Part shown: in pieces, positions 1-12,482 of the stretch | Numbering within the stretch: the first letter of the stretch is position 1 | How the letters are laid out: the number at the start of each line of letters is the position of its first letter | From: Batillaria attramentaria | Lineage: Eukaryota > Mollusca > Gastropoda > Batillariidae | DNA length: 64,000 nt | Direction: 5' to 3' | Assembly (NCBI GenBank): GCA_018292915.2 | Contig: JACVVK020000001.1 | Location: 2,010,001 to 2,074,000, forward strand | Position numbers and translations under genes: made by a program | The notes under the pieces: model-generated | Told to the model about the DNA's origin: nothing | What the model saw: only the letters and a program-made list of their open reading frames with translations | Databases searched by the model: none

Positions 1-39
1 CATCTATAGTTGTTCATGTTCCAGCAAAATTAGGCTCAC

Positions 40-839
40 CTTGGCAGAGGGCATTTTCATGAAGTACAGTGAGCTGTCACCTTCAAATGAGAGCTTGGTG
101 TACCAGACCTGCAGTTCCTGCACATCCACCTGAAATTTGATGACAAAATTACATGTAACATTGTTGTTAGTGTTCAATATTCAGCGATAGGGATGGGATA
201 CAATGTTTAGTACAGTCAAAGGTGCAGTGTATGGATAGTACAGTCAAAGGTGCAGTGTTACAGTCCTAGGTACTTATATGTATATGGGGAAAGGACATCA
301 TGGCAGAGGAGGGCAGACGAACAGCAGCAAATGCTGGAAAGTGGGTAAATGGGTGTTTGTTTTGAGGTTTAACGTTTTCTGTCCACCAACGGAGTGATAA
401 GATTTTAAAAAAGAGGCACTGAAGAAAAAAGAATTAAAAAAAAAGAAGCCTCTACAAATTTTGGTTGTCTGTGGATTCAAACCCTTGACCATCCAGTCTG
501 GACCCTGATGCTCAACCAGCTGAGTCACTGCATTCCCCAGCAAGGTAACTTTAAGTGATATAACTGTATGTGGGAACTAATATCTGACCTTAAGAGATAC
601 TCTGAAAACAATGCACTGTACTCACAAAACTGCCCATCAGCTGTAGGGTGATGTTCTGCTTTGTGACATTGTAGGCCGGTAGCTCTGGGCGAATACATTT
701 GGAGTGGTCACGACTCTACAGAAATCACAATTACACATGTATCATCAACTGTAAGGACCTACTAAAGATAAAAAAGGACCTACTGCTGAGAAAAAAGGAA
801 GCGGTATCGTTGCTTATACATGTTCTCCCCAGATCACAC

Positions 840-905
<66 letters not shown>

Positions 906-2524
906 GCATGTACAGGCACACACACAAATACTGCAGCAAGTTTGGACTGGAACGCTGCTATAATGAGGAAGCAACTTCAACTGGAGTCAGGGCATGATAA
1001 AACCAGCCAACCACTGTGACTCACCATGGTTTCAATGACAACAGTCAGGTCCGAAGCATCAGGGCTGACCAGGCTGACAATGCTCCCCCCACCATCCAGT
1101 TTTCCAACTCCATAACCATGTCGCATGTAGCTCCACCCGGGTGCACAGAACTGATTGGTGTGAGCTGCATGTAAAGTAAAGCTGAATGATGATGTTACAA
1201 TGTGAACAAAGAACCACACTACTTCCCTGAAAGTCCCACGTCACGTCACATCATTTAACAAAAACATGTTCATACATGTAACTGGCCATATATTGCATGA
1301 CAAATCAAATCAGATCTAGAAGGGAAGGCACTACAAAAAATAGAAATTAATAATAATAAAAATATAATAACCTGAGACCCAAATAGGGCTTTCCACAACG
1401 TAATGCCCACTCCAGGGTTCTCTGGCAGTCATGAGGGAATCTCTGTCCCATGGTAAACCCTCTAGGTAACTGTCGATCAGGTTCCATGCAATGGTGCTAG
1501 AAATAGCAAAACAAACAAACAAAAAAGAAGCAAACATCAATAAATTACCAACAAAATAAAACATGAGGTGTGACACATGTAAGTTTTGTCTCAAATCATG
1601 TATATTTGTTGGGAAAATAACAAATCAACGAATGATCAATTTCCCATAAAAGTTTTTGCAAGGAGCAGCAAAAATGCTTCTTACCTGGTCATCATCCCAG
1701 TTACATAGTTCTGGTTCAAAATCTGGATGAGACAAAAGCAAGAACTATGTTGTATTTTGTTGTCATGAACAATCGAATGAGATGACCATTACACATGCAC
1801 ACACGCACAAACACTAACACACACGCACATCAGCCCACACACACCATCCCTCAACAACACCCCCCCCCCCTCCACACACACACAGACCACTGACCCTTGC
1901 CCAGCATCCTCCTCCAACATCATTGTTTTCAGTGCTGTAATCCTCTGATGACCAGAGAGGTTTTCCCAGCTGGACAGCATCAGCAGGACTGACTGTACCT
2001 GGATAGTGTACTCTGCAACATTAAACAAAACAAAAAAAAACCATAAATACTGAACCACAGGAAAGTCTGACATACTGTTTTGATTAGCTAAAAATACTAA
2101 CCTTGGGGTAAGGGGGTGGGTGGGGAGGGAGGTTAGACCTTTGTCACCCTCCTTGCATGCGTGTCATCAGGATTGGAATGTTAGGAGAAATATCTTCTTT
2201 CAGTTCTTGCATGGCAGTACAAGTTGATTTCTCTGGAATTTTGTTACCCACTAAAACCAAAAACAAAAACCAAAAACCTAGGCATCACTGTGTTTTTGGT
2301 TGATTGTTTTTTATGTTGTTTTGCGCTTTTTGTTTGTTTTTAACTAACAAAGTATATGTAGTCAAATTCTTTCGATGTACCCTATGATGTCAATTGATGA
2401 TTCCAGCTCTGCATCTAGGGAGATGTCATTTGTGATGTCCCAGTCACCATCAGCACCAACAATCCTTGTCTTCTCAAGCCCAGAATCATCCAACATTTTT
2501 CTAAGGATCTGGATATATTTGAAA

Positions 2525-2583
<59 letters not shown>

Positions 2584-5500
2584 GTGGACCACCACCATTT
2601 TAACAGTTGAATAGGAACAAGCCTACCTGAACAGCAGCAGCTTTTCTCTTGGGTTGTTGTACCTAGGCATACCAGTATCATATTCCTGCATGGTCAAATC
2701 AACAAACAGGCAAAAATACTGTGATGAACAGTTGGGACTGTACACTAATCCCCACAGACAGTAAAGTCAAATTTATTTAATTACCTTGATGTATGGGATA
2801 TCGTAAGGACGTTCATTCCAAATCTGCAAAAAGAAAGAAAGAAAGAAAAAAACCCAAAAGGCTGCACTAAGATAAAGAAAATCACAAATGGTTTCTTGCA
2901 GTGAAAACTTATTAGGATGCAACTACAATGAAACACAAATCAAGCAAAACAAAAAGCACTCAATGCTCAAAACCATTTTTTTTAGAGTCTGAGTCATTTC
3001 ACACATTTCATTTTCAGAGTTCAGTGTCAGTGATACAGGTAAAAATGCTGAAAAATTACATGATCAGACTAACTTACAAATGCAGGTGCTGAAAATTGTA
3101 AGTGAATGAGACACATGTGATGTTCACTGGAGTTTGTTCTGGGAAATTCTTTAAAGTCTCTGTGTTCATACTGAGTTCTGAGGGGAAAACCTGCCGCTTA
3201 CAAACCTCTAAGTCTGTTTGCCAAATGAACAGATGTTCCTTTCAGCCATCGTGACCATTGTCAAGACTTTGCAGCTTCCAACAGTAGAAAAATAGGACTT
3301 TCTTTGGCCTCAAGCTTCCATGCCTGTACTACACGTTGATAAAACCAAGTTGCAAAAATAACTACCAATCAGTGCTGTCTAGCTGGTCTTAAGTCCACAA
3401 CCAAATGCACGTAACGTCGTCTGTCCAGTACACTGTAGAACAACACATGCCAAAGCCCAAGTGATCACAATGGTTTCAGATTCTACATTGTGTCCCAAGC
3501 GCATTCAATGAAAAGTTTTCCACAGCAATGTTATATTGAGACTGTAATTTAGGTAACTGGCCACGGTTTATGATGGTTTTATTCTCACCCCAATGTAGTC
3601 AATGTCCAAATTGTGATGGACCTTGGCTCCCTTAACCCACTTGGTGATGTAGCTGGCAAGCCTGTTGGGATCATTGTACGGGTCTCTGGTTCCATTGCCA
3701 ATCCATGCAGGGAAATCCCATGGAAGCCCATAAAGTTTGATGCTGGGATTTCGCTTGATAGAAAACAAGAAGACAGCTAAAATCAGGTAGGACACATGAA
3801 GAGTTTACTAAACAATGACTTCCAGTGGCAATAGCAAAATTACCTACAGACTGTTACACACGACTGCAACGTTGTACACCATACATCCATTTTATACAGA
3901 ATAAAAACCTGCTTTCGAATCCTGATATACATTAACTACAGAAATTACCAGATGATTTTAACTATTAAAAGAACACAAAAACAACTAAACAAACACAGAC
4001 ATCCAGTGTTCCCGATATGCACAGGTGTGCATATTTGTACACACAAAATTCTTAAACTGACACACAAATCTGAGAACGGCGTGTCACAGGGGGCGCACTT
4101 TTTCAGTCTCGCCGTGACAAACAGAATTTTTCCAACTCTCTCCCGAAACCCGATGAGCAAAAAAAGCGATCTGTAACGAGCACCGGACACTTGCAGCATC
4201 GCATTTCTGACGAGCCATTGTGCATAACAGACAAAATCTGATGTACGGACACTCCAAATTAAAAAAAGGACCCTCAAAAATACAGAGAGAGGGTCTCGAG
4301 GACCCTTGTATTTTTGAATCACAGGGAACACTGGACACCAAAGAGCAGACATACACACCCGCTTGGCTTCTTTCATGAGCCACCACTCATACCCTCTTTG
4401 GTAGTTTTCATCAGTGCTGTTGTGCATATGGGATGCTTCAGTGGCATCTGTGAACAAATCAAAGCAAATGAAACACCCCAAGACAAGTGCAGAGTGTTGG
4501 ATGTAAATACCATGACTTAAGAACAAGAAAAAAGGAAAAGAAAAAATTAAAAGCGAATGGACTCACCTGAAGCTTGCGCATCACCACCAATTTCCACTTT
4601 CAGTACATGTAAGGATGCACCGAAACTTGGCTAAAATGTAAGAGAAAACAAGGGTGAAGGCCATACAGTATTTAAAAAAACGCAGCATCTGAGCAGGTGT
4701 CTGTGATATTCAGATTTTCCCCATAATACAATCTGAACATGAAGTGACAAACATTAAAAAGGCACAGCATGACTACTGGCAGCTGGAACTGTAATATTAC
4801 ATGTACCACATCCCCAACATTTTAAATGATAGCATCAAATTTACGGATATGAAACAGATAAATGAAAAATAAATGCCAAACTAACTGAATGAACAAACTG
4901 GTGTTAAACTAAAATAGATGTAATAAGTTCTGTGAAATGTAATAGAACACAAGCAGCTTCTTCAACAGAATACGAAACAATACTGGCACAGACATTCCAT
5001 TTTAGAACTGGCAAGGACAGAACAGACAGGCAAGTTCCTCACTTTAAACAGGTAGTCCAAAACTTCACTCCTCTGTGGCTCTATGTAGTCAGCTAGCAGC
5101 TTTGATGTAGCCTGGACAAGAAGGTAGGAAATGGAATCACTAGCTTTCCCCAAAAAGCTTGAGAGTAACCCAGAAAAACTCTTCATTCTTATGGGTGGAC
5201 GTATGTCTTGCTATTTGCAAACGGGGTATAAACAGCTGTACAGCTACATGGTTCAACAGACCACACACAAGCATGCACTATAAATACTGCACACTGACTC
5301 GACTGACAGTGCTCAACAAAATCACACACAAAATCAAAGGGTAAGCCTAAACTGTCTTTACAACAAACGGGTGTAAATTTTCATTGGGAAAGGTAGTATG
5401 TCCTTTGAACTAAGATCCCAAACTGATCTCCAGCTAAAACGTTGTTGTACCTGCAGTACATGAAACTAGGAACAGGTTTTGATTACAACACAAACAGGTA

Positions 5501-5772
5501 GCTGAAAATGAATGGCCCTCTCTCTTGAAAAACTACAGCTGGCCTTCTTAGGTAACATGCTTGTTCAGAGCACAGGCAGTCATGGACTCCTGCTACTGCT
5601 GTCTTAATAATTCACTCACAGAACCTCCGCTGAGCCCCCCGATGCCATCAAATGTGCGCCCAAGGCCGGCGGTGTTATCCAGTAAGATCAAGTCTGAGCT
5701 GCTGCACATGTGCACCACCAACAAGAATAGTGTTGTCAACACTGTGCCTTTCTTTATATGTTGCCCTGCCAT
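40..5772 (-). CDS. GALC: Galactocerebrosidase (GH59), 3' end outside window
   Basis: Lysosomal hydrolase that removes galactose from galactosylceramide and related lipids. Thirteen exons with consistent phases, in transcript order: 5620-5772, 5043-5111, 4567-4630, 4359-4447, 3589-3753, 2785-2823, 2381-2508, 1895-2012, 1685-1722, 1372-1496, 1025-1164, 626-715, 40-129. They encode 436 residues of a family usually near 670, so the beta-sandwich and lectin part lies beyond the left edge. The ATG is followed by a hydrophobic signal peptide (about residues 1-26), then [15 protein letters not shown]. The acid/base Glu is in IWNERPYD (about residue 184) and the nucleophile Glu is in LWSSEDYS (about 259), both as in human [20 protein letters not shown] is also conserved. 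Introns hold a SINE copy (341-545), CA arrays and a dispersed repeat (3153-3527). Family assignment is firm from motif order. The gene is head-to-head with HTRA2. Confidence 0.95.
341..545 (-). mobile_element. tRNA-derived SINE copy (family 1)
   Basis: Read on the minus strand it has a tRNA-like head (an A-box-like GACTCAGCTGGTTGAG and a B-box-like GGGTTTGAATCC). Its tail has the gtttaacg...tccacca and gggtgttt words seen in the other family 1 copies at 30411, 37600, 40125, 56208 and 56621. It is an old, diverged copy in a GALC intron, interrupted by an A-rich stretch. Confidence 0.6.
835..899. repeat. (CA)n microsatellite
   Basis: About 65 bp of almost pure CA in a GALC intron. The His/Thr and Cys/Val open frames over it are artefacts. 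Confidence 0.95.
2526..2580. repeat. (AC)n microsatellite
   Basis: About 55 bp of pure AC. It lies about 18 bp upstream of the acceptor of GALC exon 7 (exon begins at 2508 on the minus strand), so length changes would alter the polypyrimidine tract region. Confidence 0.95.
2627..2685 (-). other. Possible cryptic or poison exon in GALC
   Basis: A 59-bp stretch inside the intron between GALC exons 6 and 7 is bounded by an AG acceptor (atgcag) and a good donor (cag/gtaggc). It is open in the frame delivered by exon 6. Its length is not a multiple of three. Including it would shift exon 7 out of the ILRKML frame and reach a stop near 2415, so the protein needs exon 6 joined directly to exon 7. 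It may be chance or a regulated non-productive exon. Confidence 0.25.
3153..3527 (+). mobile_element. Dispersed repeat, 5'-truncated copy (family 2)
   Basis: This stretch aligns along its length with 10402-10803 in HTRA2. Shared words in the same order include ctgaggggaaaa, ctgcc-cttacaaa, tttctttggcct, gcattcaatgaaaagtt and tccacag. The tRNA-like head of the 10.3 kb copy is missing here. It lies in the GALC intron between exons 5 and 6, antisense to the gene. Confidence 0.75.
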
Positions 5773-7198
5773 CCTGCAACAGTGAAATAAGCAAAAACTC
5801 TGTACTGTGTGTACAATTAAAATCACAAAAAGACAAACAAGAGTGTCACAAGGTCTTTGATCTCAAATGACATCCTATGACTTTTCCCCTGTCAGAATCA
5901 GAAGCCCCCTCACAAAATATTAAGGGTAACATACATACATTAAATGATAATAGGAATGGCTGAGTGCACAGCTGAAAAGTAACTACATGCATACATGTAT
6001 GTACATGCAATGCAAATGATAAACTCAGCTTTGGGATTAACCAAAACCAGCATGTGCTTTTTGCTGTACAGCACGGTCCACAGGTCACTCGTAGTGGAGT
6101 GGCTCCATTCCTGTACTGAACTAGCAACACGCAAGTGAAGAAACTCAAAAAAACACTATGTACACAAAAACAGTATAAATGATTACAGATAAATGATACT
6201 CTACAGCTAAATGATTAGTCTAAAGATATAGGTCAACATACATGTGCAGACTCAAACTTACCCACATGTGTTCAAGCCCACAGTACGCTGAAAAAGAAAA
6301 GAGAGGGAACAAATGTCACATCAAACCTTTCAGGCCGTTGTGAACACTTCCTAACTAGGAATAGTACTGGCAGTATTTGTTGGTAACCCCAGTCTGCACC
6401 TGAAATGTGTACAAAATCACAAATTATAATTTAAAACTACTAACTTCTTGGCAGGCTCAGACTTGGAGAAAGAAGCAAGGGAAGATAACAACCCCTGAAA
6501 AAAAAGAGTAGCAGTGGGAGTGGTTCACTGACACAGAAGTTCATACAATGAAATACTGTGAACAGTGCAAGCTGACTTACATTGATAAAGCCAGGGTAAC
6601 TCAAATTACTATACATACGCACTAATCCTGCAGGTGACACAAACGGCTGTATCAAGGTACAGTATCACTATCAGCTTGTGTCTAGTCTAGTCAGGCAGTT
6701 ATCACGCATTCTAGGCCAAGGGCATTGCATTTGGAGCAGTAAAGCTCTCCTCCAAAAGTAGCATTAAAACTGAGCTGATGCTGATCTTGTGACTTTTCCC
6801 AAAAGTACACTATAACCTCTGCTGTAGGACATGTATCACAATAAATTTGTTTGAAGATAATAAAAAAAGCACCTTAAGCCAGGATGACAGGTTGTAGATC
6901 ACCCAGTGGCAGATGGTTGAATTTGAAAAAAATCTCTCCTCACAGAGATTCACCTCTCCTCCCCCCCCCCCCCCCCCCACTAGAGCCTTTTAAAGTTGCT
7001 GCTGGCAATGATCAAGTGCGTCAGTATACATAGTATGCACTTCTTTGACAATTTGATTCACCACTTTCTGTTTATGTTCTACCGTTGTGGTACATCCTCT
7101 AAACCTTGCCTGCGGCTCTCCAGAGTTAATACCCAGAACTAAGTCTGTTTGTTAAATTATATTTTACCATTTCGGGGGCTGCATGAATAGAGAGAGAG

Positions 7199-7233
<35 letters not shown>

Positions 7234-7843
7234 CTGCGTTACATACATACTTCAACATCTCTTTGACGTTTGTAAGTTTTTGCATCTGTAAAATAAATTT
7301 ATCATCAGACTATTGGCGAATAACTCATTAAGTTGCGGTGAATGGACGCCGCCGTACACCGCTGAGAGGGTACACTTGAAAACAAATTTCGGAAAGGTGC
7401 ACCAGAATGACAAACCTGACGAAATTTGAGACACAGAATCAGGCCAGTCAGGTTCCTACCTATTATGCTTTGTTTAGTGGTGGATAGTGGTTTCAAAGAA
7501 ATTTTATCTGTAACTTGTACTTTCAGTTTTGAAACTGCCAGACTTCTGGAATCATAAAAGCAGAGCGGTTTCCTATTGAAAAAGCGGAAGTTTCGATTCG
7601 CTTAAGATAAAATGTACACAGGCTTTGAAAGATTTTTTTACGAGACGAATATGATTCTTATAAATGACAATTCTGCTTGAAGTTTAAACCACTCTGAGTG
7701 GCATACCAATAGTATTGTTCCATATATATATATACGGGACTAATGGCTTACTTTCCATATTACACCGAATATGGCTGCATCCTAGCCGAGGTCGACGGCT
7801 TGACTAGAAACAACTGAGCCCATTTACCATCAGAACTCTGGCA
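5773..7843. other. Intergenic region between divergent GALC and HTRA2
   Basis: About 2.07 kb separates the two start codons. No conserved coding exon was recognised. It holds a poly(C) run (6961-6979), a GA/GT microsatellite (7190-7233) and AT-rich DNA. Both promoters and any 5' untranslated exons should lie here. The HTRA2 start probably lies close to its ATG, near the aatatggctgc word at 7768-7778. Confidence 0.6.
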
Positions 7844-10800
7844 ATGGCTTGTCTGGCTATTGTTCGCGTTTGTACTGGAAGGCTTATTATCAATACATTG
7901 TCTGGTGCTTCAAACGTTTGCCTGAAAACCCAGGAGTCGGCAGGTTGCAGCCGGATGAAATCGGTTTTCCTCAGCAGCAGGGCCTACCTCCACAGCTCGC
8001 CAAGCTCGCCAACTGGTGGAAGATTCTCTGGTGGTGCAAGGATACGGCACTTTACCGCTTTAGGTGTTGTCGGGAGTGCATGTGCTTTGTGTGCAGGAGT
8101 TGCCTACTACTACAAACATCAGTGGAACTTTTCACGCCCAGTATCAACAGTTTCCGCTGCAGCTATTGAACTAACAGGGCTCAGAAAAGATTTTAATTTT
8201 GTAGCGGATGTCGTCGAAAAAGCTGCACCAGCTGTTGTTTACATTGAACTGAAGGAGAGGTAAGGACAGTTCTCATAACCTAAACAGAGCTATGGTACTA
8301 CATAATCTCTTCTTTTGGGTGGGTGTTGCCTAGAGAGCTATCTTTATACAGCACCTGTTTTCGGGGGGGGGGGGGGGGGGGGGAGTTGAAGAGTGTTTTA
8401 ACAATCTTGAATGTTGAACAGAGAAACTGAATTTTGTAATGAATTTGCTTGAATTTTATTGATATGCACTGTTAGTGGACCTTAGAACTGCGACATATTA
8501 CTTTTTGCCCATGATGTCAATCGAAGCGGTCTGTTGCAGTGGATGTCATTCAAACGACAACGTTTGTCTTTGTCACTTGCATTAGAAAATGTTCAATTTT
8601 GTGTTCAGAGTATATTTCAGATCCTGCCAATGCAGTATGCTCTGATGCAAAAAGTGGATTCTGAAATGGAGAAATCACCCAAAAACCCTCAGTGGCCTGC
8701 ATGTCTAAACTGCATGTCTGACACTTGTTTTCAGGAGCCTGTTTAACAGGAGACTGTCAGCTACGTCAAACGGATCAGGATTTATAGTGCGACAAGATGG
8801 CCTGATCTTGACCAATGCACATGTTGTAGCAAACAAATCCACTGTTAATATTCGCCTGTATGACGGACGTGAGATGGAGGGGTTCGTCCTGGCAGTGGAT
8901 CCAGTTTCAGACCTGTGTGCGATCAGAATAAATGCTGTATGTATTACATTTAAGATTTAACAACATATTTGCATGTGTTGTTTTAATTTCCATACACATT
9001 TTTAGAGAGTGTGTATGTGTGTGATTTATAGTACATGTAATTAGAAGAAAGAAAAGTGTGGCTTGTCATCTCAGGGACTATTGCTTTAATATTTAATCTT
9101 TTACTAATCTTTACTCAAATGGTCAGCCAGCATTATACTCTTTCTAGCAGAAATCATGTCCAATGAGGTTGAGACAATAAGGATCAAAACACTCATTTTA
9201 TGTTTCTTGCATGTCTGCCCCATGCCATGGGGCACATTTCTTTGATAAGATGAGATGACAAAAGACAGACTCATAATGGTAATAACCATGAATCTTGTTT
9301 TTATCAAAGGAAAAAAGTCCTTGTTCTTGAGGTTCCATTTTAACCACTGGTAGGAAGAGTTCTAATCTTTACTTATGAGTAATTCCATTCCTGCTGTATT
9401 AAATTATGTATTTAAACCAATAATTGTCTCAAAAAAAATCCAACATCAGGCACCGTCACTTTATTAAGTAAACTTTAGCACATGGACATTGACAATTCTT
9501 TGCTGATTTTGTCGCAGAAAAATCTGTCTGTAGTCAAAATGGGAAACTCAACCACCTTGCGTGCAGGAGAGTGGGTGGTTGCGATGGGCAGTCCACTTGC
9601 TTTGAGCAACACGGTGACATGTGGCATTGTGAGCAGTGTGCAGAGACGCAGCAAGGAGCTTGGCCTTCACAATAAGGACATGGACTACATCCAGACTGAT
9701 GCTGTCATCAATGTATGTCAGTGTATGCGACAGAATCTTTCATATTGGTGTACAGTGTATGTGAGCCTAGCAGCCTGTATTTTGATGATGAGATAGTGTC
9801 TGGATAAAGCCAGACTGATTCTGTCCGTCTTTGCCTGATAAAGTTTTCTCAGTTATATCCGAAAGGAAACATGAAAATTTAGAATTTCTGCTTTCCATAC
9901 AATCGGGGAATATGTACTACTCATACAATGCTACTGTAACGTCTGTTGTCCGCAGTTTTGTTCCTTGAGGAAAGTTATTCAGGAAACAGTTACAGCAGAC
10001 TTTGAAATGAGCATGTGTTTGTTTTTTTAAATGTTTATAATATGCTTTGATAATATAAATCACTGCAATGTATTTTTCAGTTTGGAAACTCTGGTGGACC
10101 TCTGGTTAATCTGGTGAGGAATTTTACCTTATGAATTTCTGATTTTTTCCCTGCCAGCCGGTCTTTCCTCAGATATTGAAGTGCTGCTGATGTGAGCAAG
10201 AAAAGAACACAAATGTAGTTTCGATTGTGGGAATGCTTTTCTGAGCAGGGTAGGGAAGTGTGTAGGCGGGTGGATAGCTGAGTTGAGTAGTAGCCTCTCG
10301 ATTGGATGGTTACTGGTTTGGATCCTGACAGGGTCAAAATTTGTAACGGTGGGCCTCCCCAGGCTTTGAAGTCCCCCTCCAGGTTGATAGAAGATGTTGT
10401 TAAAGTCTCTAAGTTCGTAATGAGCTCTGAGGGGAAAAACTGCCACTTACAAAGCTCAAAAGCCTTGAATAGCTGTTCCTTTTCCGCATTGCAACCATTT
10501 TCATGACTTTGCTGCTTCTAATAGTAGAGAAATAGGATTTTCTTTGGCCTAACATTTCCATACCTGTACACGTACTACACGTCAATCGACCAGGTCGCTT
10601 AAAATAGCCACCAATCAGCACTGCCTATTTCCGCATTCAAACAATGTTGTCGTGGTATGGTTCTATGCACAACACATACATGTAGAACAACACATACGTC
10701 AATCTGGGTCACCATAATGGTTTCAGATGATATATGGTGTCCCAAGTGACTGTATACGATTCTGATGCACGGATTAAGTGCATTCAATGAAAAGTTATCC

Positions 10801-12482
10801 ACAGTGTTGTTGTAAAACTGATAAAGGTTCTGATACTGATAAACGTACTGAGACTTCAATCTCTAAATACATGTACCCATCTGCTTTGGTTGAGGACAGA
10901 TTGGCACAGTTACCAGCAGATATTGTATGAGCATGCTGCTGTTGCCTTGGTGTGGCATAAATTTATGTGTATAAGGTGGCCACTTGTCTTTGGTAGTCAC
11001 CTTCTCTCAGTCCCTTGGGTGACCTCCCCATACACGTTTCAAATGCTGTATTTGTTGTCCATGTGTCACTAACATTGTGTATGTTGCTGCAGGATGGAGA
11101 GGTGATTGGCATCAACACAATGAAGGTGACACCAGGGATCTCCTTTGCCATCCCCATTGACTATGCCAAAACTTTCTTGTCGAAGGTGGATGAACTCATA
11201 CAGAAAGGTTACTGGTTGTGTTTGTTCTCTTGGGTAAACTAATTCTTGTGTGAGATGTCTTTGGCTTCAGAGGCGTGTGCCTGTAAATAAATCTCTTTAG
11301 GTGCAGTTTACTTGAGAATGCTCAAAATTCATCACCGATTGGCATTGAATTAACACACACACACACACACAGACACAGAAGCAAAAAAAAAACCAACCAA
11401 CAGATGCATAATTATTATGTTGGAAGGGAAGGTCACGTTTTTCAAGCTGTTTGGTTGAATCAAAACACATTGTTGGAAATGTTCCTTTGTGCACAGACTT
11501 TTTTTGACAGCGGTCTGCGAAAATGGCAGTCTGACTGAGTAATGATGACTTCTTTTATTATTAAGTGTGGTGCACTAGGTATTCACTTTTGCTGGTACCT
11601 TCACCAGGTGATCCAAAGACACGTGCTTGGTTTGGACTTGGAAAGATGAGCGACCGCAGAAGATACATGGGCATCACCATGCTGACCTTGTCACCAGACT
11701 TGTTGGTGGAGCTGCGATCCAGAGTGCATGACTTCCCAGACATCACAGGCGGTGTCCTCGTCCACAAGCTCATTGTTGGCTCACCTGCTTATAAGTATGT
11801 TTAGCAAAGGCATACTTGTGCCTTTAACAATACTTCTCCTGAAGGTAGACCTTCAGGAAAGGGAAGCCACTTTTGGAACTTTCAACCCCTACATGTGTAC
11901 AGCTGGAGAAATTAAAAACCACACTAGCAGAGGGTTTTTTTCTGGAGGTTTGAATGTTACAGAAAACACTAAGAGATGCCTATCTTCAGTTGGAAAACTT
12001 GGAATAATTCTGAAAAAGAAACAGCATTTAATTTATGTGTCCTTGTACTTCAACTGACTACTTTATTGTTAGTACAGTTTGGTCTGTAAAAGAACTGAAG
12101 GTATTGTTTTGTAGATTCTTTGGCTGCCGTTTGGGCTACGACAAACATAAGATCTCACTATTGTCGATGTGTGAGTGCTTTTTGTCCTCCTTGATCACTT
12201 TTTCTTCCTGCTGCTTGTTTTTCACCTGGTGCTATCGGCGGACTATGTATACCACTGTTTTGTTTTGACTTTGCACAGATCTCATATATAACGTGATGTC
12301 TATGAAACTGTTTCAGTGCCGGGATCCAAGCTGGGGACATCATTGTGGAGATCAATGGAAAGAGCACAACAACGTCTGCTGATGTTTACCAAGCAGTTGA
12401 ATCTGCTGAACTTTTGCATGTTACAGTGCTTCGAGGAAATCAGAAGCGTGTATTTGATGTGACAACAGAGGTCATAAGTTAG
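7844..12482 (+). CDS. HTRA2: Mitochondrial serine protease HTRA2/Omi
   Basis: Intermembrane-space quality-control protease; in animals the processed form can also bind inhibitor-of-apoptosis proteins. Seven exons in phase: 7844-8259, 8735-8936, 9518-9712, 10081-10113, 11093-11207, 11608-11794, 12317-12482, giving 437 residues (human 458). The N-terminus is Arg/Ser-rich with a membrane segment near residues 71-88, as expected of a mitochondrial presequence plus anchor. The protease domain begins at [19 protein letters not shown]. The catalytic triad is His168 in LTNAHVV, Asp198 in DPVSDLC and Ser275 in GNSGGPLVN. Exon 4 is only 33 bp and carries the serine motif. The C-terminal PDZ domain runs from about residue 340 ([15 protein letters not shown], then [14 protein letters not shown]). 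Intron 2 (8937-9517) shows nothing special; intron 4 contains a family 2 repeat. Identification is secure. Confidence 0.96.
8366..8382. repeat. poly(G) run
   Basis: About 17 consecutive G in HTRA2 intron 1, about 100 bp after the donor. It is one of several long G or C runs in the window (also 6961-6979, 27281-27300, 37843-37857, 40728-40740, 60999-61019). Confidence 0.9.
10256..10860 (+). mobile_element. Long dispersed repeat with tRNA-like head (family 2)
   Basis: It begins with a tRNA-like segment (ggtggatagctgagttgag, then gttactggtttggatcc as a B-box-like word) and continues into about 450 bp also found at 3153-3527. The length and the head suggest a SINE or a composite of a SINE with another repeat. 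It lies inside HTRA2 intron 4 in the sense direction. No coding capacity is evident. Confidence 0.6.

Noticed and set aside
699..1019. Open frames rich in His-Thr or Cys-Val over CA/GT arrays (also near 2400, 33180, 38450, 40480, 50100, 55500, 57500)
   Set aside because: They are translations of dinucleotide repeats, open on both strands, with no flanking protein homology.
3945..4526. 193-residue minus-strand open frame as a gene of its own
   Set aside because: Only 4359-4447 is coding, as GALC exon 4; the rest is intron read-through.
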